A DNA stretch of 64,000 bases from an uncultured Lysobacterales bacterium (GTDB lineage: Bacteria; Pseudomonadota; Gammaproteobacteria; Xanthomonadales; SZUA-36): positions 1 to 64,000 of the forward strand of contig CALDVW010000010.1 of assembly GCA_937924405.1 (NCBI GenBank), written 5' to 3'. The notes under the pieces are model-generated. The model did no database searches. It was not told the DNA's origin and saw only the letters and a program-made list of their open reading frames with translations. The translations under genes and the position numbers were made by a program. Shown here piece by piece: positions 17,345 through 29,461 of the stretch (position 1 is the first letter of the stretch; every line of letters begins with the position of its first letter).

Positions 17345-17360
17345 TGCCTAGTGCATGCCA
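17345..17360 (-). promoter_or_regulatory. Possible sigma-54 promoter core upstream of hpf
   Basis: In the 221-base gap between rpoN and hpf, the minus strand reads TGGCATGCACTAGGCA. It keeps the GG-N10-GC spacing and the TGGCA half of the sigma-54 consensus but has AGGC where TTGC is expected. It would start ~170 bases before hpf. The same gap has an AT-rich stretch (17310-17335) that could instead hold a sigma-70 promoter. No other gene or RNA was seen in the gap. Confidence 0.25.
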
Positions 17361-17385
17361 TGATCAGGGTCACAAAATTTCCCGT

Positions 17386-18825
17386 TTAGTATCCGGCAGA
17401 ACCTCTTCTGTAAAGTCGCCGGCGTTCGTTTGAAGATCCGATTCCGAGGGATTCCCGGTATTTCGCCACGGTCCGCCTCGCAACGATTATCCCGCCCTGC
17501 CTTAACAACGAGGACAGCTCCTGGTCGCTCAACGGGCTTGCACCGGATTCGTTTTCCAGCAGCAACTGTAGCCGTGCCTTGACTGCTGTCGCACTGACTG
17601 CACTACCCCGGTCTGTGCGGACGTGACTGGAGAAGAAATATTTTAGTTCAAACAATCCGCGAGGCGTCAACATGTACTTCCGGGTCGTAGCGCGGGAAAC
17701 TGTGGATTCGTGAACGCCGACCGTCTCAGCAATTTCCTTAAGTACCAGAGGGCGCATGGCCATTTCACCATTTTCCAGAAAATCCTGCTGGAAATTCACG
17801 ATGCTCTGGGAAACCTTGAGCAGGGTCTGGTTGCGCAACTCAAGGCTGGACATCAGCCAACGCGCTTCCTGCAAACGCCCCCGCAGGTACTCGGCATCTT
17901 TGCCACCTGACTTACGCAGCAGGTCGATGTAATAATTATTCAATCTCAGGCCTGGTTCGTTTTCGGGATTCAGCGTAACTGACCATGCTCCCTCCACCCG
18001 GGTGACATAGACATCCGGGACCAGGTATTCATCCCGTCTGTTGTCGTAACGCGCTCCTGGCCTGGGTTCCAGTGATTGGATCAGTTCGAGCGCGGATTCG
18101 ATTTCACTGATGGTAGCGCCCGTTCTTTTTTTCAGTTCGGGAAGATCGTGATTCGCCAGTAAGTCCAGGTAATCTTTTGATATGCGCAGTGCAAGGTCGC
18201 GAGATCCGGTATCCGAGGGCAGGGCTGAAAGCTGAACCTTGATGCACTCGCCGGCATTCCGGGTAGCCACACCCACGGGTTCCAGGCGTTGAATACGGTG
18301 CAGCACCGCCAGGACTTCGTCTTCCTCGACCAGTAACTCCGGCGCCAGACTGGCCCTGACTTCCTCAATGCTTTCCTGCAGGAATCCTTCTTCATCCAGA
18401 CCGAAGACAATAGCCTGGGCAATGGCGGTGTCAGTGTCACTGAAATGGGCCAGGTTGATCTGCCACAGCAGGTGGTCCCTGAGAGTGTCTTCACTGGCAT
18501 CCGGGATCTGCGATTCACCTGAGTAATTTTCATAGGAACGGCTCTCCAGCCACTGATCCCCACCGGCGTTTTCACTCTCCCAGTCGGGGGTTTCCGGAGT
18601 TTCCGGAATTTCTGAGCCCGTGTCGCGTTCCGCCGTTTCAAAATCTGGCGACTCTTCACCTGCATCATCTCCCTGTCTTTCCAGTATGGGATTGGCGTCA
18701 AGTGCATCCTGAATGTATTCGCGGAGCTCGATCCGATTGAGCTGCAACAGTCGAATGGCCTGCTGTAGCTGTGGCGACAGCGCGAGCTTCTGGGTAAGCC
18801 TGAGTTGTAATGACGGTTCCACCAT
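17386..18825 (-). CDS. rpoN: RNA polymerase sigma-54 factor
   Basis: A 479-aa sigma-54. Region I is glutamine/leucine rich (LRLTQKLALSPQLQQAIRLLQ), contacted by AAA+ activators. An acidic region II follows (~50-110), then the core-binding domain and the helix-turn-helix (VGVHESTVSRAT). The RpoN box ARRTVAKYRESLGI near the C-terminus reads the -24 element. The start ATG lies 9 bases after the lptB stop, so it is cotranscribed with the lpt genes, as in E. coli. Confidence 0.96.
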   Translation of the reverse strand: MVEPSLQLRLTQKLALSPQLQQAIRLLQLNRIELREYIQDALDANPILERQGDDAGEESPDFETAERDTGSEIPETPETPDWESENAGGDQWLESRSYENYSGESQIPDASEDTLRDHLLWQINLAHFSDTDTAIAQAIVFGLDEEGFLQESIEEVRASLAPELLVEEDEVLAVLHRIQRLEPVGVATRNAGECIKVQLSALPSDTGSRDLALRISKDYLDLLANHDLPELKKRTGATISEIESALELIQSLEPRPGARYDNRRDEYLVPDVYVTRVEGAWSVTLNPENEPGLRLNNYYIDLLRKSGGKDAEYLRGRLQEARWLMSSLELRNQTLLKVSQSIVNFQQDFLENGEMAMRPLVLKEIAETVGVHESTVSRATTRKYMLTPRGLFELKYFFSSHVRTDRGSAVSATAVKARLQLLLENESGASPLSDQELSSLLRQGGIIVARRTVAKYRESLGIGSSNERRRLYRRGSAGY

Positions 18826-18833
18826 GCTGCCGC

Positions 18834-19553
18834 TCAGAGGGTGAAGTCTTTACCGAGGTAGACCTGCCGTACCTCATCATTGGATATGATGGTTTCAGGC
18901 TTTCCTTCGGCCAGCACCTGACCATCATTGAGAATGTAAGCATGATCACAAATGCCCAGAGTTTCACGCACGTTGTGGTCAGTAATCAGGACGCCGATAT
19001 TCAGATCGGTCAGGTGTTCAACGATTTTCTGAATTTCGATCACCGAGATGGGATCGACACCGGCAAAGGGTTCGTCCAGCAGGATAAAGCGTGGGCCGGC
19101 AGCAAGTGCGCGTGCGATTTCAGCACGCCTGCGCTCTCCTCCGGACAGGCTGATGCCCATCTGGTCGGATATATGCGCAATGCCCAGATCACCCATCAGG
19201 CGTTGCAGTTCTGCTCTTCTTTCTGCTTCGTCCAGTTCGGGACGAATCTCAAGAATGGCCATGATGTTGTCAGCGACGCTGAGTTTTCGAAAAATCGAAG
19301 CGTCCTGCGGTAGGTACCCAACACCAAGACCGGACCGCACGTTGACAGGTTGATGGGTGACATCGACTTCGTCTACCAGGATTTGGCCGTCGCCCACTGA
19401 TACAAGCCCCACAATCATGTAAAAACAAGTGGTTTTTCCTGCCCCGTTTGGTCCCAGCAGTCCAACCACCTCGCCTGGTTCGACCTGCATGGTCACGCCC
19501 CGAACGACTTCCCGCTTACCAAATGATTTGTGGAGGTTAATGGCTTTGAGCAT
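18834..19553 (-). CDS. lptB: LPS export ABC transporter ATP-binding protein LptB
   Basis: A 239-aa ABC ATPase. Walker A is GPNGAGKTT (34-42), the signature is [15 protein letters not shown] and Walker B is [12 protein letters not shown]; the switch His is in LITDHNVRE. It powers extraction of LPS from the inner membrane with LptF, LptG and LptC. It follows lptA by 3 bases and precedes rpoN by 8, matching the standard lptC-lptA-lptB-rpoN order. lptF and lptG are not in this window. Confidence 0.96.
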   Translation of the reverse strand: MLKAINLHKSFGKREVVRGVTMQVEPGEVVGLLGPNGAGKTTCFYMIVGLVSVGDGQILVDEVDVTHQPVNVRSGLGVGYLPQDASIFRKLSVADNIMAILEIRPELDEAERRAELQRLMGDLGIAHISDQMGISLSGGERRRAEIARALAAGPRFILLDEPFAGVDPISVIEIQKIVEHLTDLNIGVLITDHNVRETLGICDHAYILNDGQVLAEGKPETIISNDEVRQVYLGKDFTL

Positions 19554-19556
19554 GGT

Positions 19557-20129
19557 CTAGTCCGGCTTTTTTGTTCCGTTGTCTGTTGCGGGTTCACCCT
19601 CGACCGGTTCGTCGGTTTCCGGGAGATTGCCCGGTACTACTTCAGGATCAAGCCGAATGCGGATTCTGCCGTTGTTGTCACCGCCGCTGCCCTGAAAATG
19701 CTGAATATTCATGTCGTACTCCAGAATTTCACCGCTGATGTGGTACTGGGGGTGCACCACGTCAGCATCACCGCTCAGTGTCACAATTCCGCTTGCGACT
19801 TCGTACTCGACCTTTTTTGCCTCGGCAGTTACCAGCCCGGCATCCTCTATTTCCTGCTGCAGGTGAACGGGATTACCATTCAGCTCAAAGCGGCGCACGC
19901 GGCCTTCCACTTTTTCAACCTCTGCGATATCGGCCTGGATCAGCAACGTACCCTGCCGGATTTCCACGTTGCCTTTCAGTGTCGCAATTCCGTCACCCAG
20001 CGTTCCGTCAGTCGAGTCAGCGTTAACCTCCAGTGGCTGCTGTCGGTCCGACTTAAGTGCAAGCAACGGCGCCGGCGCCAGCAGCAGGCAAAGACTCGTT
20101 AGCAGCACCATCCGGTCATGGAATTTCAT
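19557..20129 (-). CDS. lptA: LPS transport periplasmic bridge protein LptA
   Basis: A 190-aa protein with a signal peptide (MVLLTSLCLLLAPAPLLA) and an OstA-type beta-jellyroll. Repeated strands begin QPLEVNADSTDGTLGDGIATL. It oligomerises to form the periplasmic slide for LPS between LptC and LptD. The C-terminal ~30 residues are Glu, Pro and Asp rich. It overlaps lptC by 14 bases. Confidence 0.93.
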   Translation of the reverse strand: MKFHDRMVLLTSLCLLLAPAPLLALKSDRQQPLEVNADSTDGTLGDGIATLKGNVEIRQGTLLIQADIAEVEKVEGRVRRFELNGNPVHLQQEIEDAGLVTAEAKKVEYEVASGIVTLSGDADVVHPQYHISGEILEYDMNIQHFQGSGGDNNGRIRIRLDPEVVPGNLPETDEPVEGEPATDNGTKKPD

Positions 20130-20679
20130 AGTGCGCCCTTACTTCATTCATTAATTCAAAACTGTTGCCAATCATGTCGATATGCATGCCTGTCGCGTCG
20201 AGCCAGTCTTCATCCTGCCTGATGTTGACCTGCGCTTCAGTACGTGCGGTCCGGGGAGTTACGTTCAACATGACATCCTTGGTCTGAATATCGAGTTGCT
20301 GGCCGGTAATATCATTAAGTCTCTTTAGATTTACATCACCCATGAGTGACACGTACTCCCGGTCAGCAGTGATAATTGCAGCCTCTGCAGTAATGTACCA
20401 CCGTTCATCTTCCTGCTGAATGCGGACTTCAGGGCTTTCCAGCGTGCCAACCCCGCTTCGGGCGTTGTTGCGGAGTTTAGGCGACTGGATCTCCAGGCTT
20501 ATCCCGCCGTCATCATCAAGTAAGCGGCCTTCGAAGTCATAGAGCGCGTAGTTCAGGCGGAGGTCCAGTTCACTGGCTGGCTCTGAGGCCACCTCGCGCT
20601 GTTGCAGCGTTAGTATCCACGACAGGGTAGCGAGCAAGGTCAGCAGGATGATCCCCCTGCGGGTGCTGCGTCTGGTCAC
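20116..20679 (-). CDS. lptC: LPS export protein LptC
   Basis: A 187-aa bitopic inner-membrane protein with one N-terminal membrane segment (GIILLTLLATLSWILTL) and a periplasmic jellyroll that passes LPS from LptFG to LptA. The GTG start at 20679 forms a GTGA junction with the kdsC stop, so I prefer it over a longer frame that would run well into kdsC. Sequence conservation is modest, as is normal for LptC, and order supports the call. Confidence 0.9.
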   Translation of the reverse strand: MTRRSTRRGIILLTLLATLSWILTLQQREVASEPASELDLRLNYALYDFEGRLLDDDGGISLEIQSPKLRNNARSGVGTLESPEVRIQQEDERWYITAEAAIITADREYVSLMGDVNLKRLNDITGQQLDIQTKDVMLNVTPRTARTEAQVNIRQDEDWLDATGMHIDMIGNSFELMNEVRAHYEIP

Positions 20680-21230
20680 TGGTCCAGAATTCCGTCCAGT
20701 ACCTGCCTGTCCTGGCCGCGGGCAGCGAGGATCAGATCGCAAATTTCGCGCACTGCTCCGCGGCCTCCACCGCTGGGGGTAATCCAGTGAACACGTTTTT
20801 TGACCACGGAATCGGCGTCGGCTACCGTGACCGCCAGCCCGACCCGTTCGAGTACTGGAATATCAATCCAGTCGTCCCCGGCATAACAGATTTGCTCTTC
20901 GTCCATACCGGTATCAGATAGTAATTCGTTAAAAGCGTTCAGTTTGTCATTGCGGCCCTGGTAAACGTGACGCACACCCAGTTGGGCCGCCCGGTGCTCA
21001 ACGATTCTGGATTGGCGGCCCGTGATAAATGCCAGCAATGTGCCGTGTGACTGCAGTGCTTTCAACCCCAGGCCGTCGCGGGTAAAGAAAGCTTTCATTT
21101 CATTGCCCTGGTTATCAAAATAAAGATTCCCGTCTGTCAGAACCCCGTCAACATCGAGCACCAGCATCCTGATCCGGGCTGCCCTTTCAATCAAGAGTTT
21201 ATCCAGGCTTGAAATATCGATGACTGACAT
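20676..21230 (-). CDS. kdsC: 3-deoxy-D-manno-octulosonate 8-phosphate phosphatase KdsC
   Basis: A 184-aa HAD phosphatase with the nucleophile motif DVDGVLTDG (Asp26, Asp28), the second motif FITGR and the motif CYAGDDWIDIPVL. It dephosphorylates Kdo-8-P to Kdo for LPS inner core, the step after KdsA (encoded at 46762). It shares a 4-base GTGA overlap with lptC. In most relatives kdsD lies just upstream; here it does not. Confidence 0.95.
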   Translation of the reverse strand: MSVIDISSLDKLLIERAARIRMLVLDVDGVLTDGNLYFDNQGNEMKAFFTRDGLGLKALQSHGTLLAFITGRQSRIVEHRAAQLGVRHVYQGRNDKLNAFNELLSDTGMDEEQICYAGDDWIDIPVLERVGLAVTVADADSVVKKRVHWITPSGGGRGAVREICDLILAARGQDRQVLDGILDQ

Positions 21231-21341
21231 TCAGAACACCCCGGTGCTCAGCAGGTGCTGATATATGGAAGGAGCCGGGGCAGCCGAGTTGCTCATGAAC
21301 GTAGTTTACCCGTCACCGTCGGTGATTACAGCCGCTGGCTA
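21231..21341 (-). other. Gap where kdsD is expected; possible kdsD 3' remnant
   Basis: The 111 bases between yrbG and kdsC hold no complete gene. On the minus strand a short frame directly before kdsC ends QHLLSTGVF-stop, which is weakly like the KdsD C-terminus (HDLLRAGVV in E. coli). A perfect 6-bp inverted repeat (TCACCG-T-CGGTGA) lies near 21316. Both are too short to prove descent. Confidence 0.3.
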
Positions 21342-22331
21342 TCAACCAGGGCTTCCCGGGACAACAGGAACTGCGGTAATCCAGACCAGGGTCTGGTAAG
21401 CGATGAACATGGAGAGCAGCAAGACACCTGATTTTCGGCTGATTCTACCCGGGCCGTGTATTCCATAGGCCATGAAAAACAAAAGTACGGTAAACAGGAA
21501 CATGACCGGAAAGTCCTGCTTGAGCATGAGGAAATCAATTTTTACCGGACTGATGACAGCTGCGATGCCCAGCACTCCGAGAATGTTGAACATGTTGGAG
21601 CCAATCACATTGCCTATCGCCAGGTCGTCCTCTTCCCGTAATGCACTGGTCAGAGCCGCGGCCATTTCGGGAAGACTGGTGCCGAAAGCCATGATCGTCA
21701 GACCGATGACCGCTTCAGAAACCTCCAGGCTGCGTGCAATGAAAATTGCACCATCAACCAGGAATTTGGAACTGACTGGCAGTATGACCAGGCCCACCAT
21801 TAACCACAAAACAGCATAACCGGTGGGCATGTTGGTAGGAATTTCCGCCGCGAATTCTACCGCCAAGGGGTCATCCGGACCGCGCCTGAGGCCGAAACGG
21901 ACCATCCAGATCACCAGGGCTGCAAGTCCGGTCAGCAACAACCAGCCCTCTGTGCGATCGTAGACAAGGTCTCCGGCCATGATGAAACTGGCTATCATGA
22001 TCAGCATCAGCAGTGGGTATTCGCGTTTGAGGGTTTCAGACTCGACCCTGAGTGGATAGACAATGGCGGTAATGCCCAGTATCAATCCGATATTGGCGAT
22101 GTTTGAACCAATGGCGTTGCCAACGGCCAGACCGGGATTACCGCGGTGGGCCGCCACACCGGAAACGACTAATTCCGGCGCAGATGTGCCGAAGGCAACA
22201 ATGGTCAACCCGATGATCAGTGGTGAAACGCCCAGGTTACGGGCCAGTGCGGAGGCGCCCGCTACCAGGCGGTCCGCGCCCCATACGAGTAGAATGAATC
22301 CTCCGATCAACTGTGCAATGGAAATCAGCAT
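21342..22331 (-). CDS. yrbG: Calcium/sodium:proton antiporter, YrbG family
   Basis: A 329-aa inner-membrane CaCA-superfamily exchanger. The two alpha repeats are visible: VAFGTSAPELVVSGVAAHRGN with the paired GNAIGSNIANI, and MAFGTSLPEMAAALTSALR with GNVIGSNMFNI. About ten hydrophobic segments are present. The frame is open to 22589, but I start at ATG 22331 (MLISIAQLIGGFILLVWGADRLV), as the upstream residues look non-coding and would overlap ibaG. It is divergent from ibaG with 100 bases between. The order yrbG-(kdsD)-kdsC-lpt is conserved. Confidence 0.88.
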   Translation of the reverse strand: MLISIAQLIGGFILLVWGADRLVAGASALARNLGVSPLIIGLTIVAFGTSAPELVVSGVAAHRGNPGLAVGNAIGSNIANIGLILGITAIVYPLRVESETLKREYPLLMLIMIASFIMAGDLVYDRTEGWLLLTGLAALVIWMVRFGLRRGPDDPLAVEFAAEIPTNMPTGYAVLWLMVGLVILPVSSKFLVDGAIFIARSLEVSEAVIGLTIMAFGTSLPEMAAALTSALREEDDLAIGNVIGSNMFNILGVLGIAAVISPVKIDFLMLKQDFPVMFLFTVLLFFMAYGIHGPGRISRKSGVLLLSMFIAYQTLVWITAVPVVPGSPG

Positions 22332-22431
22332 TGGGCGTAAATCGCTTTCAGTATCCGTTCCTGTTCCATTATGATGTCCGCCTTCCGCGGCATCACGGCC
22401 AAAAATTGAGAGACGAGAGGAAGCATAGTCT

Positions 22432-25496
<3,065 letters not shown>

Positions 25497-25500
<4 letters not shown>

Positions 25501-26177
25501 TCAGCCGGGGCCTGCCAGCCAAACCCGCCATCAGGCTGCAGCCGGAGCGGTGAGGTTAAAACTTTGCCATCGACAAAGACGCTGGCACCGCTGCATTCGA
25601 CCCTGTGCCTGGAGAAGAATTCAACCGTGGCGACAATCAGGCGATGCTCCATGGGCGCCAGACGTTGCGCCAGGCTGTCCCTGTCGTCATCAGGCAGCAC
25701 CGGGATGGCGACTTGCGAAATGACCGGACCGCCATCCAGTTCGGCCGTTACAAAGTGTATGCTGGCGCCATGCTGTGTGTCGCCCGCATTGAGCGCCTGC
25801 TGGTAGGTGTTTGTGCCCCGGTGCAGTGGCAGTAGCGAAGGGTGCAGGTTGATCATCCTGCCGCTGAACGGTGTCAATAGTTCCGGCCCGATGATGCGCA
25901 TGAAACCGGCCAGCACAATCAGGTCGGGATCGCCTGCCCCGACCAGTAAAGAGAGCGCCCGGTCAAAATCGCTGCGGTCAGAAAACCGACCGTGTTGCAG
26001 CACGCTGGTATTGAGACCGGCCGACTCTGCCCGGGCCAGTCCCTTTACATCCGGAACATTGCTGATTACATGGATGATGTCTGTTTCCAGCCTGCCTGTC
26101 CGGCACGCATCGATCAACGCTTGAAGATTGCTGCCGGTCCCGGAGATCAGGACGGTTGTCTTCAAGAGAGCAGTCAT
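25497..26177 (-). CDS. purN: Phosphoribosylglycinamide formyltransferase PurN
   Basis: PurN (226 aa) formylates GAR with 10-formyl-THF in purine synthesis. The phosphate loop is [11 protein letters not shown]; the catalytic Asn and His lie in [10 protein letters not shown], and the Asp in [12 protein letters not shown]. It overlaps purM by 4 bases. Length is slightly above the usual ~212 because of the C-terminus. Confidence 0.95.
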
Positions 26178-27232
26178 GAAATATAGCGAACCCGCTCAGC
26201 TGAGCCGGCCTGGACCACCCGGCCGATGTCGTAACATGAAATACCCAGCTTGTCGGACCTGGAAATCAGGTCTGCCACTGAATTTTCCGGTACCAGCATC
26301 ACCATCCCAATCCCGCAGTTGAATGTGCGCAGCATTTCTGTGTCAGATATTCCGCCATTTTCCTGCAGCCAGTTGAATACCTCTGGCCGGACCCAGGAAT
26401 TTGTATCGACGTCAATGCCGAGTTGGTCCGGCAAAACGCGAACAATGTTTTCGGTCAGACCACCACCGGTTATGTGGGCGAGGCCGTCAATGGCGCCTGT
26501 CTGAAGCATTTCCAGAACCGGTTTCACGTAGATTTGAGTTGGTGACAACAACGCACTGCCGAGGTCTACAGGCTCTCCCGAAGCGGCAGTGATCGTTTCT
26601 TCGAGATCGACGCCTGACCGCTCTATTACTTTACGGATCAAGGAATAGCCGTTGGAGTGGGGTCCGCTGGATGCCAGCCCCAACAGGTGATGACCCGGAC
26701 GGATCCGGCTGCCGTCCAGCAGCTCAGAACGCTCCACCGCGCCGACCACAAATCCGGCCAGATCATAGTCGCCGCCGGAGTACATTCCGGGCATTTCCGC
26801 AGTTTCCCCACCAATCAGGGCGCAACCCGCCTGGCGGCAGCCCTCGGCGATTCCTTCAATTACCGACTGGGCTTCATCCAGCTGCAATTTCCCTGTTGCG
26901 AAGTAATCAAGAAAGAATAGGGGTTCAGCACCACTGGTCAGAATGTCGTTTACACACATCGCCACCAGGTCAATTCCGATGCTGTCATGCCGGTTCATTT
27001 GCCTGGCCAGTATCAGCTTGGTTCCCACGCCATCGGTACCCGACACCAACAAAGGTTCGCGCCATTGATCCAGGTTCAATTCAAACAGGGCGCCGAAACC
27101 ACCGAGTCCGTTGAGGACTTCAGGGCGCATGGTTTTGCGCACAGCCGGCTTGATGCGTTCGACCAAATCATTACCGGCATCAATGTCGACTCCGGCGTCG
27201 CGATAGGATAGGCCTTCTTTGGCTTCTGTCAT
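26174..27232 (-). CDS. purM: Phosphoribosylformylglycinamidine cyclo-ligase PurM
   Basis: PurM (352 aa) closes the imidazole ring of AIR using [17 protein letters not shown] at the N-terminus, [29 protein letters not shown] and [11 protein letters not shown] are hallmarks. I start at ATG 27232 (MTEAKEG); the frame is open to ATG 27286 and neither has a good ribosome site. It is divergent from the DUF2066 gene, a common arrangement near hda. Confidence 0.95.
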   Translation of the reverse strand: MTEAKEGLSYRDAGVDIDAGNDLVERIKPAVRKTMRPEVLNGLGGFGALFELNLDQWREPLLVSGTDGVGTKLILARQMNRHDSIGIDLVAMCVNDILTSGAEPLFFLDYFATGKLQLDEAQSVIEGIAEGCRQAGCALIGGETAEMPGMYSGGDYDLAGFVVGAVERSELLDGSRIRPGHHLLGLASSGPHSNGYSLIRKVIERSGVDLEETITAASGEPVDLGSALLSPTQIYVKPVLEMLQTGAIDGLAHITGGGLTENIVRVLPDQLGIDVDTNSWVRPEVFNWLQENGGISDTEMLRTFNCGIGMVMLVPENSVADLISRSDKLGISCYDIGRVVQAGSAERVRYIS

Positions 27233-27323
27233 GTCATTCAAGAGTGGTTCCGGTTCGCTATTTTCGTTACGGCTGACGAGAGGCATATGTTATCTTATTT
27301 GTTGGTTTCGCACCCCTTACCCC

Positions 27324-28346
27324 ATGAGAACAATTTTTTTAGTTTTGCTCCTGTTGCTTCCAGCGATTGCAAGTGGACAGGTGGCCACCATCGACCTTTA
27401 CACAGGTGAAGTTCCGGTTGAGACCCAGGACAGCGCCGAGCGACGCCGCGCCTTGCCGCAGACGCTTGAGCACGTCTTTAAAAAACTGAGTGGTCTGAAC
27501 GACTTCGAAGATTATCCGCTGGTCGAACCCGCCCTGGGAAGCGCTTCTTCAATTCTGCTTTCTTTTCATTACAGAAAGGAAGAAACCGTGTTGGCAGACG
27601 GCAGTGAAGCGAGTGAGCTCAGACTCGTGGCGAGCTTCTCCGAAGCAAAAGTCGAAGAGATGGTTCAGTCGCTGCAACTGCCGCTTTGGAAACCGGATCG
27701 CCCGCCCCTGGATATCTGGATCATTGTCGATGACGGAGTCGACCGCCGCACTTTCCCGCTTGAGTTCTCCTATGCCTGGAGGTCCATGGGCGAAGAGGCA
27801 GTTCGCCGAGGGCTGAACGTTCGCTGGCCGGTACCGGATGAAGACGGCCAATACCAGATTGACGCCCAATTGCTGTGGGGTGGATATACCGAAGACCTGG
27901 GGGCTGGACAGCGCGGTGGTGTGATGATCGCGGCAGCGCGCAGAGAGGGCCCGGAATGGAGTGTCCGCAACAATGTTTCCTACAACGGTGAGGACTGGAC
28001 CTGGCGTGTCCAGGACATTGACCTCCAATCCGCGTTGACACAGAGCATGCAGCAGGCGATTGATCGGATTGCGGCGGCCAACACGATCGCTGCTGCCGAA
28101 CTTGGCCTCTGGGGTTACCAGTTGACCATTGGCGGTCTGCGCAACGCGCACGACTACCAGCGCTGCCTGGCTTACCTGCAAGGCCTCAGCGTCGTGAATC
28201 ATGTTGCAGTGATTTCAGCCGGGCAGGGAAACGTGGTATTCAAATTGGAGCTGAGCGCGGTGCCCCAGTATCTTGAGGAAGCGCTGGGCACCGGAAAGTT
28301 TATGGAGTTGAGTGAAGACGATGGCAAATATTTTCTTCTGCCCTGA
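27324..28346 (+). CDS. DUF2066 domain-containing protein
   Basis: A 340-aa secreted or periplasmic protein with signal peptide TIFLVLLLLLPAIASG. The mature start (VATIDLYTGEVPVETQDSAERRRALPQ) and a following KKLSG match the DUF2066 pattern found between purM and perM/hda in many gammaproteobacteria. Function is unknown. The ATG at 27324 was chosen because a longer frame to 27219 would run into purM and puts residues before the signal peptide. Confidence 0.8.
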   Translation: MRTIFLVLLLLLPAIASGQVATIDLYTGEVPVETQDSAERRRALPQTLEHVFKKLSGLNDFEDYPLVEPALGSASSILLSFHYRKEETVLADGSEASELRLVASFSEAKVEEMVQSLQLPLWKPDRPPLDIWIIVDDGVDRRTFPLEFSYAWRSMGEEAVRRGLNVRWPVPDEDGQYQIDAQLLWGGYTEDLGAGQRGGVMIAAARREGPEWSVRNNVSYNGEDWTWRVQDIDLQSALTQSMQQAIDRIAAANTIAAAELGLWGYQLTIGGLRNAHDYQRCLAYLQGLSVVNHVAVISAGQGNVVFKLELSAVPQYLEEALGTGKFMELSEDDGKYFLLP

Positions 28347-28369
28347 TCATCCCGGACGAGGAAATTTAC

Positions 28370-29461
28370 ATGGATGAATCACGTCACTGGTTTATTCTTG
28401 CACTGATTGCCGGCACCGGTTGGCTGGTTTATCAACTTGCCCCGGTGATCACTCCCTTCGTTATCTCCGCCGGCCTCGCTTTTCTCGGTGATCCATTGGT
28501 CGACCGCCTGGAAAAGTTGAAGTTTTTCAAGTGGCAACTTAGCCGCACTTTTGCCGTAGTCGTAGTTTTTGTCCTGATCTCGTCTGTCCTTGTCGTGGTG
28601 CTTCTGATTTTCATGCCTTTGCTGCGGGACCAGGTAGAGCGCCTGGTGGAAAAGGCGCCTGCACTATTCGAATGGTTTATCGGCACCGCATTGCCCTGGG
28701 TCCAGGCGAAACTGGGATTGACCATTGTTGAGCTGGATGCTGAAAGTCTCAGAGAAGCATTGAAGTCTTACTGGAGGGAAGTCAGTTCGGCGGCGATGGG
28801 GGTGCTGGGAACGGTGTCGCGTAGTGGGCAGGCTGTCCTGACATGGTTAATGAACCTGGTGTTGATTCCGGTCGTCACCTTTTACCTGCTGCGCGACTGG
28901 GACAAACTGGTGGAGGGTATCCGAACCCTTATCCCCAGGCATATAGAGCCGACAGTCAGCGACTTATTTGGGAAAATTGAAGACGTATTGAGCGCGTTTA
29001 TCCGTGGTCAGTTGCTGGTCATGATAGCGCTGGGGATGATCTACGCCTCAGGTCTCTGGCTGGTTGGCCTGGACCTTGCCCTGATTATTGGAATGGGCGC
29101 CGGCTTGCTCAGCATCGTGCCCTACCTGGGTACTTTTGTCGGGGTCGTCGCAGCCGTGGTGGCGGCAGTGTTCCAGTTCCAGGACACTTTCCATACCGTG
29201 ATGGTTCTGGCTGTATTTGTGGCAGGTCAATCCCTGGAAAGCATGGTGCTGACCCCCAAGCTGGTGGGCGATCGGATCGGCCTGCATCCCGTCGCGGTTA
29301 TTTTTGCTGTTCTGGCCGGTGGCCAGTTATTCGGCTTCCTTGGAATTCTGCTGGCGCTGCCCGCGGCAGCGGCGCTTAATGTGCTGGTCGGCTATTTGCA
29401 CGATCAATACCGCCAGAGTGATTTGTACGGTAAGGAACCACTGACTCCGGATACGCGTTGA
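28370..29461 (+). CDS. AI-2E family transporter (PerM-like permease)
   Basis: A 363-aa inner-membrane protein with about eight hydrophobic segments and the family motifs PFVISAGLAFLGDPLVDRLEK, VTFYLLRDWDKL and GQSLESMVLTPKLVG. The family includes TqsA, which exports autoinducer-2, and PerM of unknown substrate; this position next to hda matches PerM. Its TGA is followed directly by the hda ATG. Confidence 0.88.
   Translation: MDESRHWFILALIAGTGWLVYQLAPVITPFVISAGLAFLGDPLVDRLEKLKFFKWQLSRTFAVVVVFVLISSVLVVVLLIFMPLLRDQVERLVEKAPALFEWFIGTALPWVQAKLGLTIVELDAESLREALKSYWREVSSAAMGVLGTVSRSGQAVLTWLMNLVLIPVVTFYLLRDWDKLVEGIRTLIPRHIEPTVSDLFGKIEDVLSAFIRGQLLVMIALGMIYASGLWLVGLDLALIIGMGAGLLSIVPYLGTFVGVVAAVVAAVFQFQDTFHTVMVLAVFVAGQSLESMVLTPKLVGDRIGLHPVAVIFAVLAGGQLFGFLGILLALPAAAALNVLVGYLHDQYRQSDLYGKEPLTPDTR

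Noticed and set aside
21310-21341. Text ITDGDG in the gap upstream of kdsC, like the GIFTDGDLRR of KdsD
   Set aside because: It is followed at once by a stop codon, it lies out of place relative to the C-terminal-like QHLLSTGVF, and six residues are too few.
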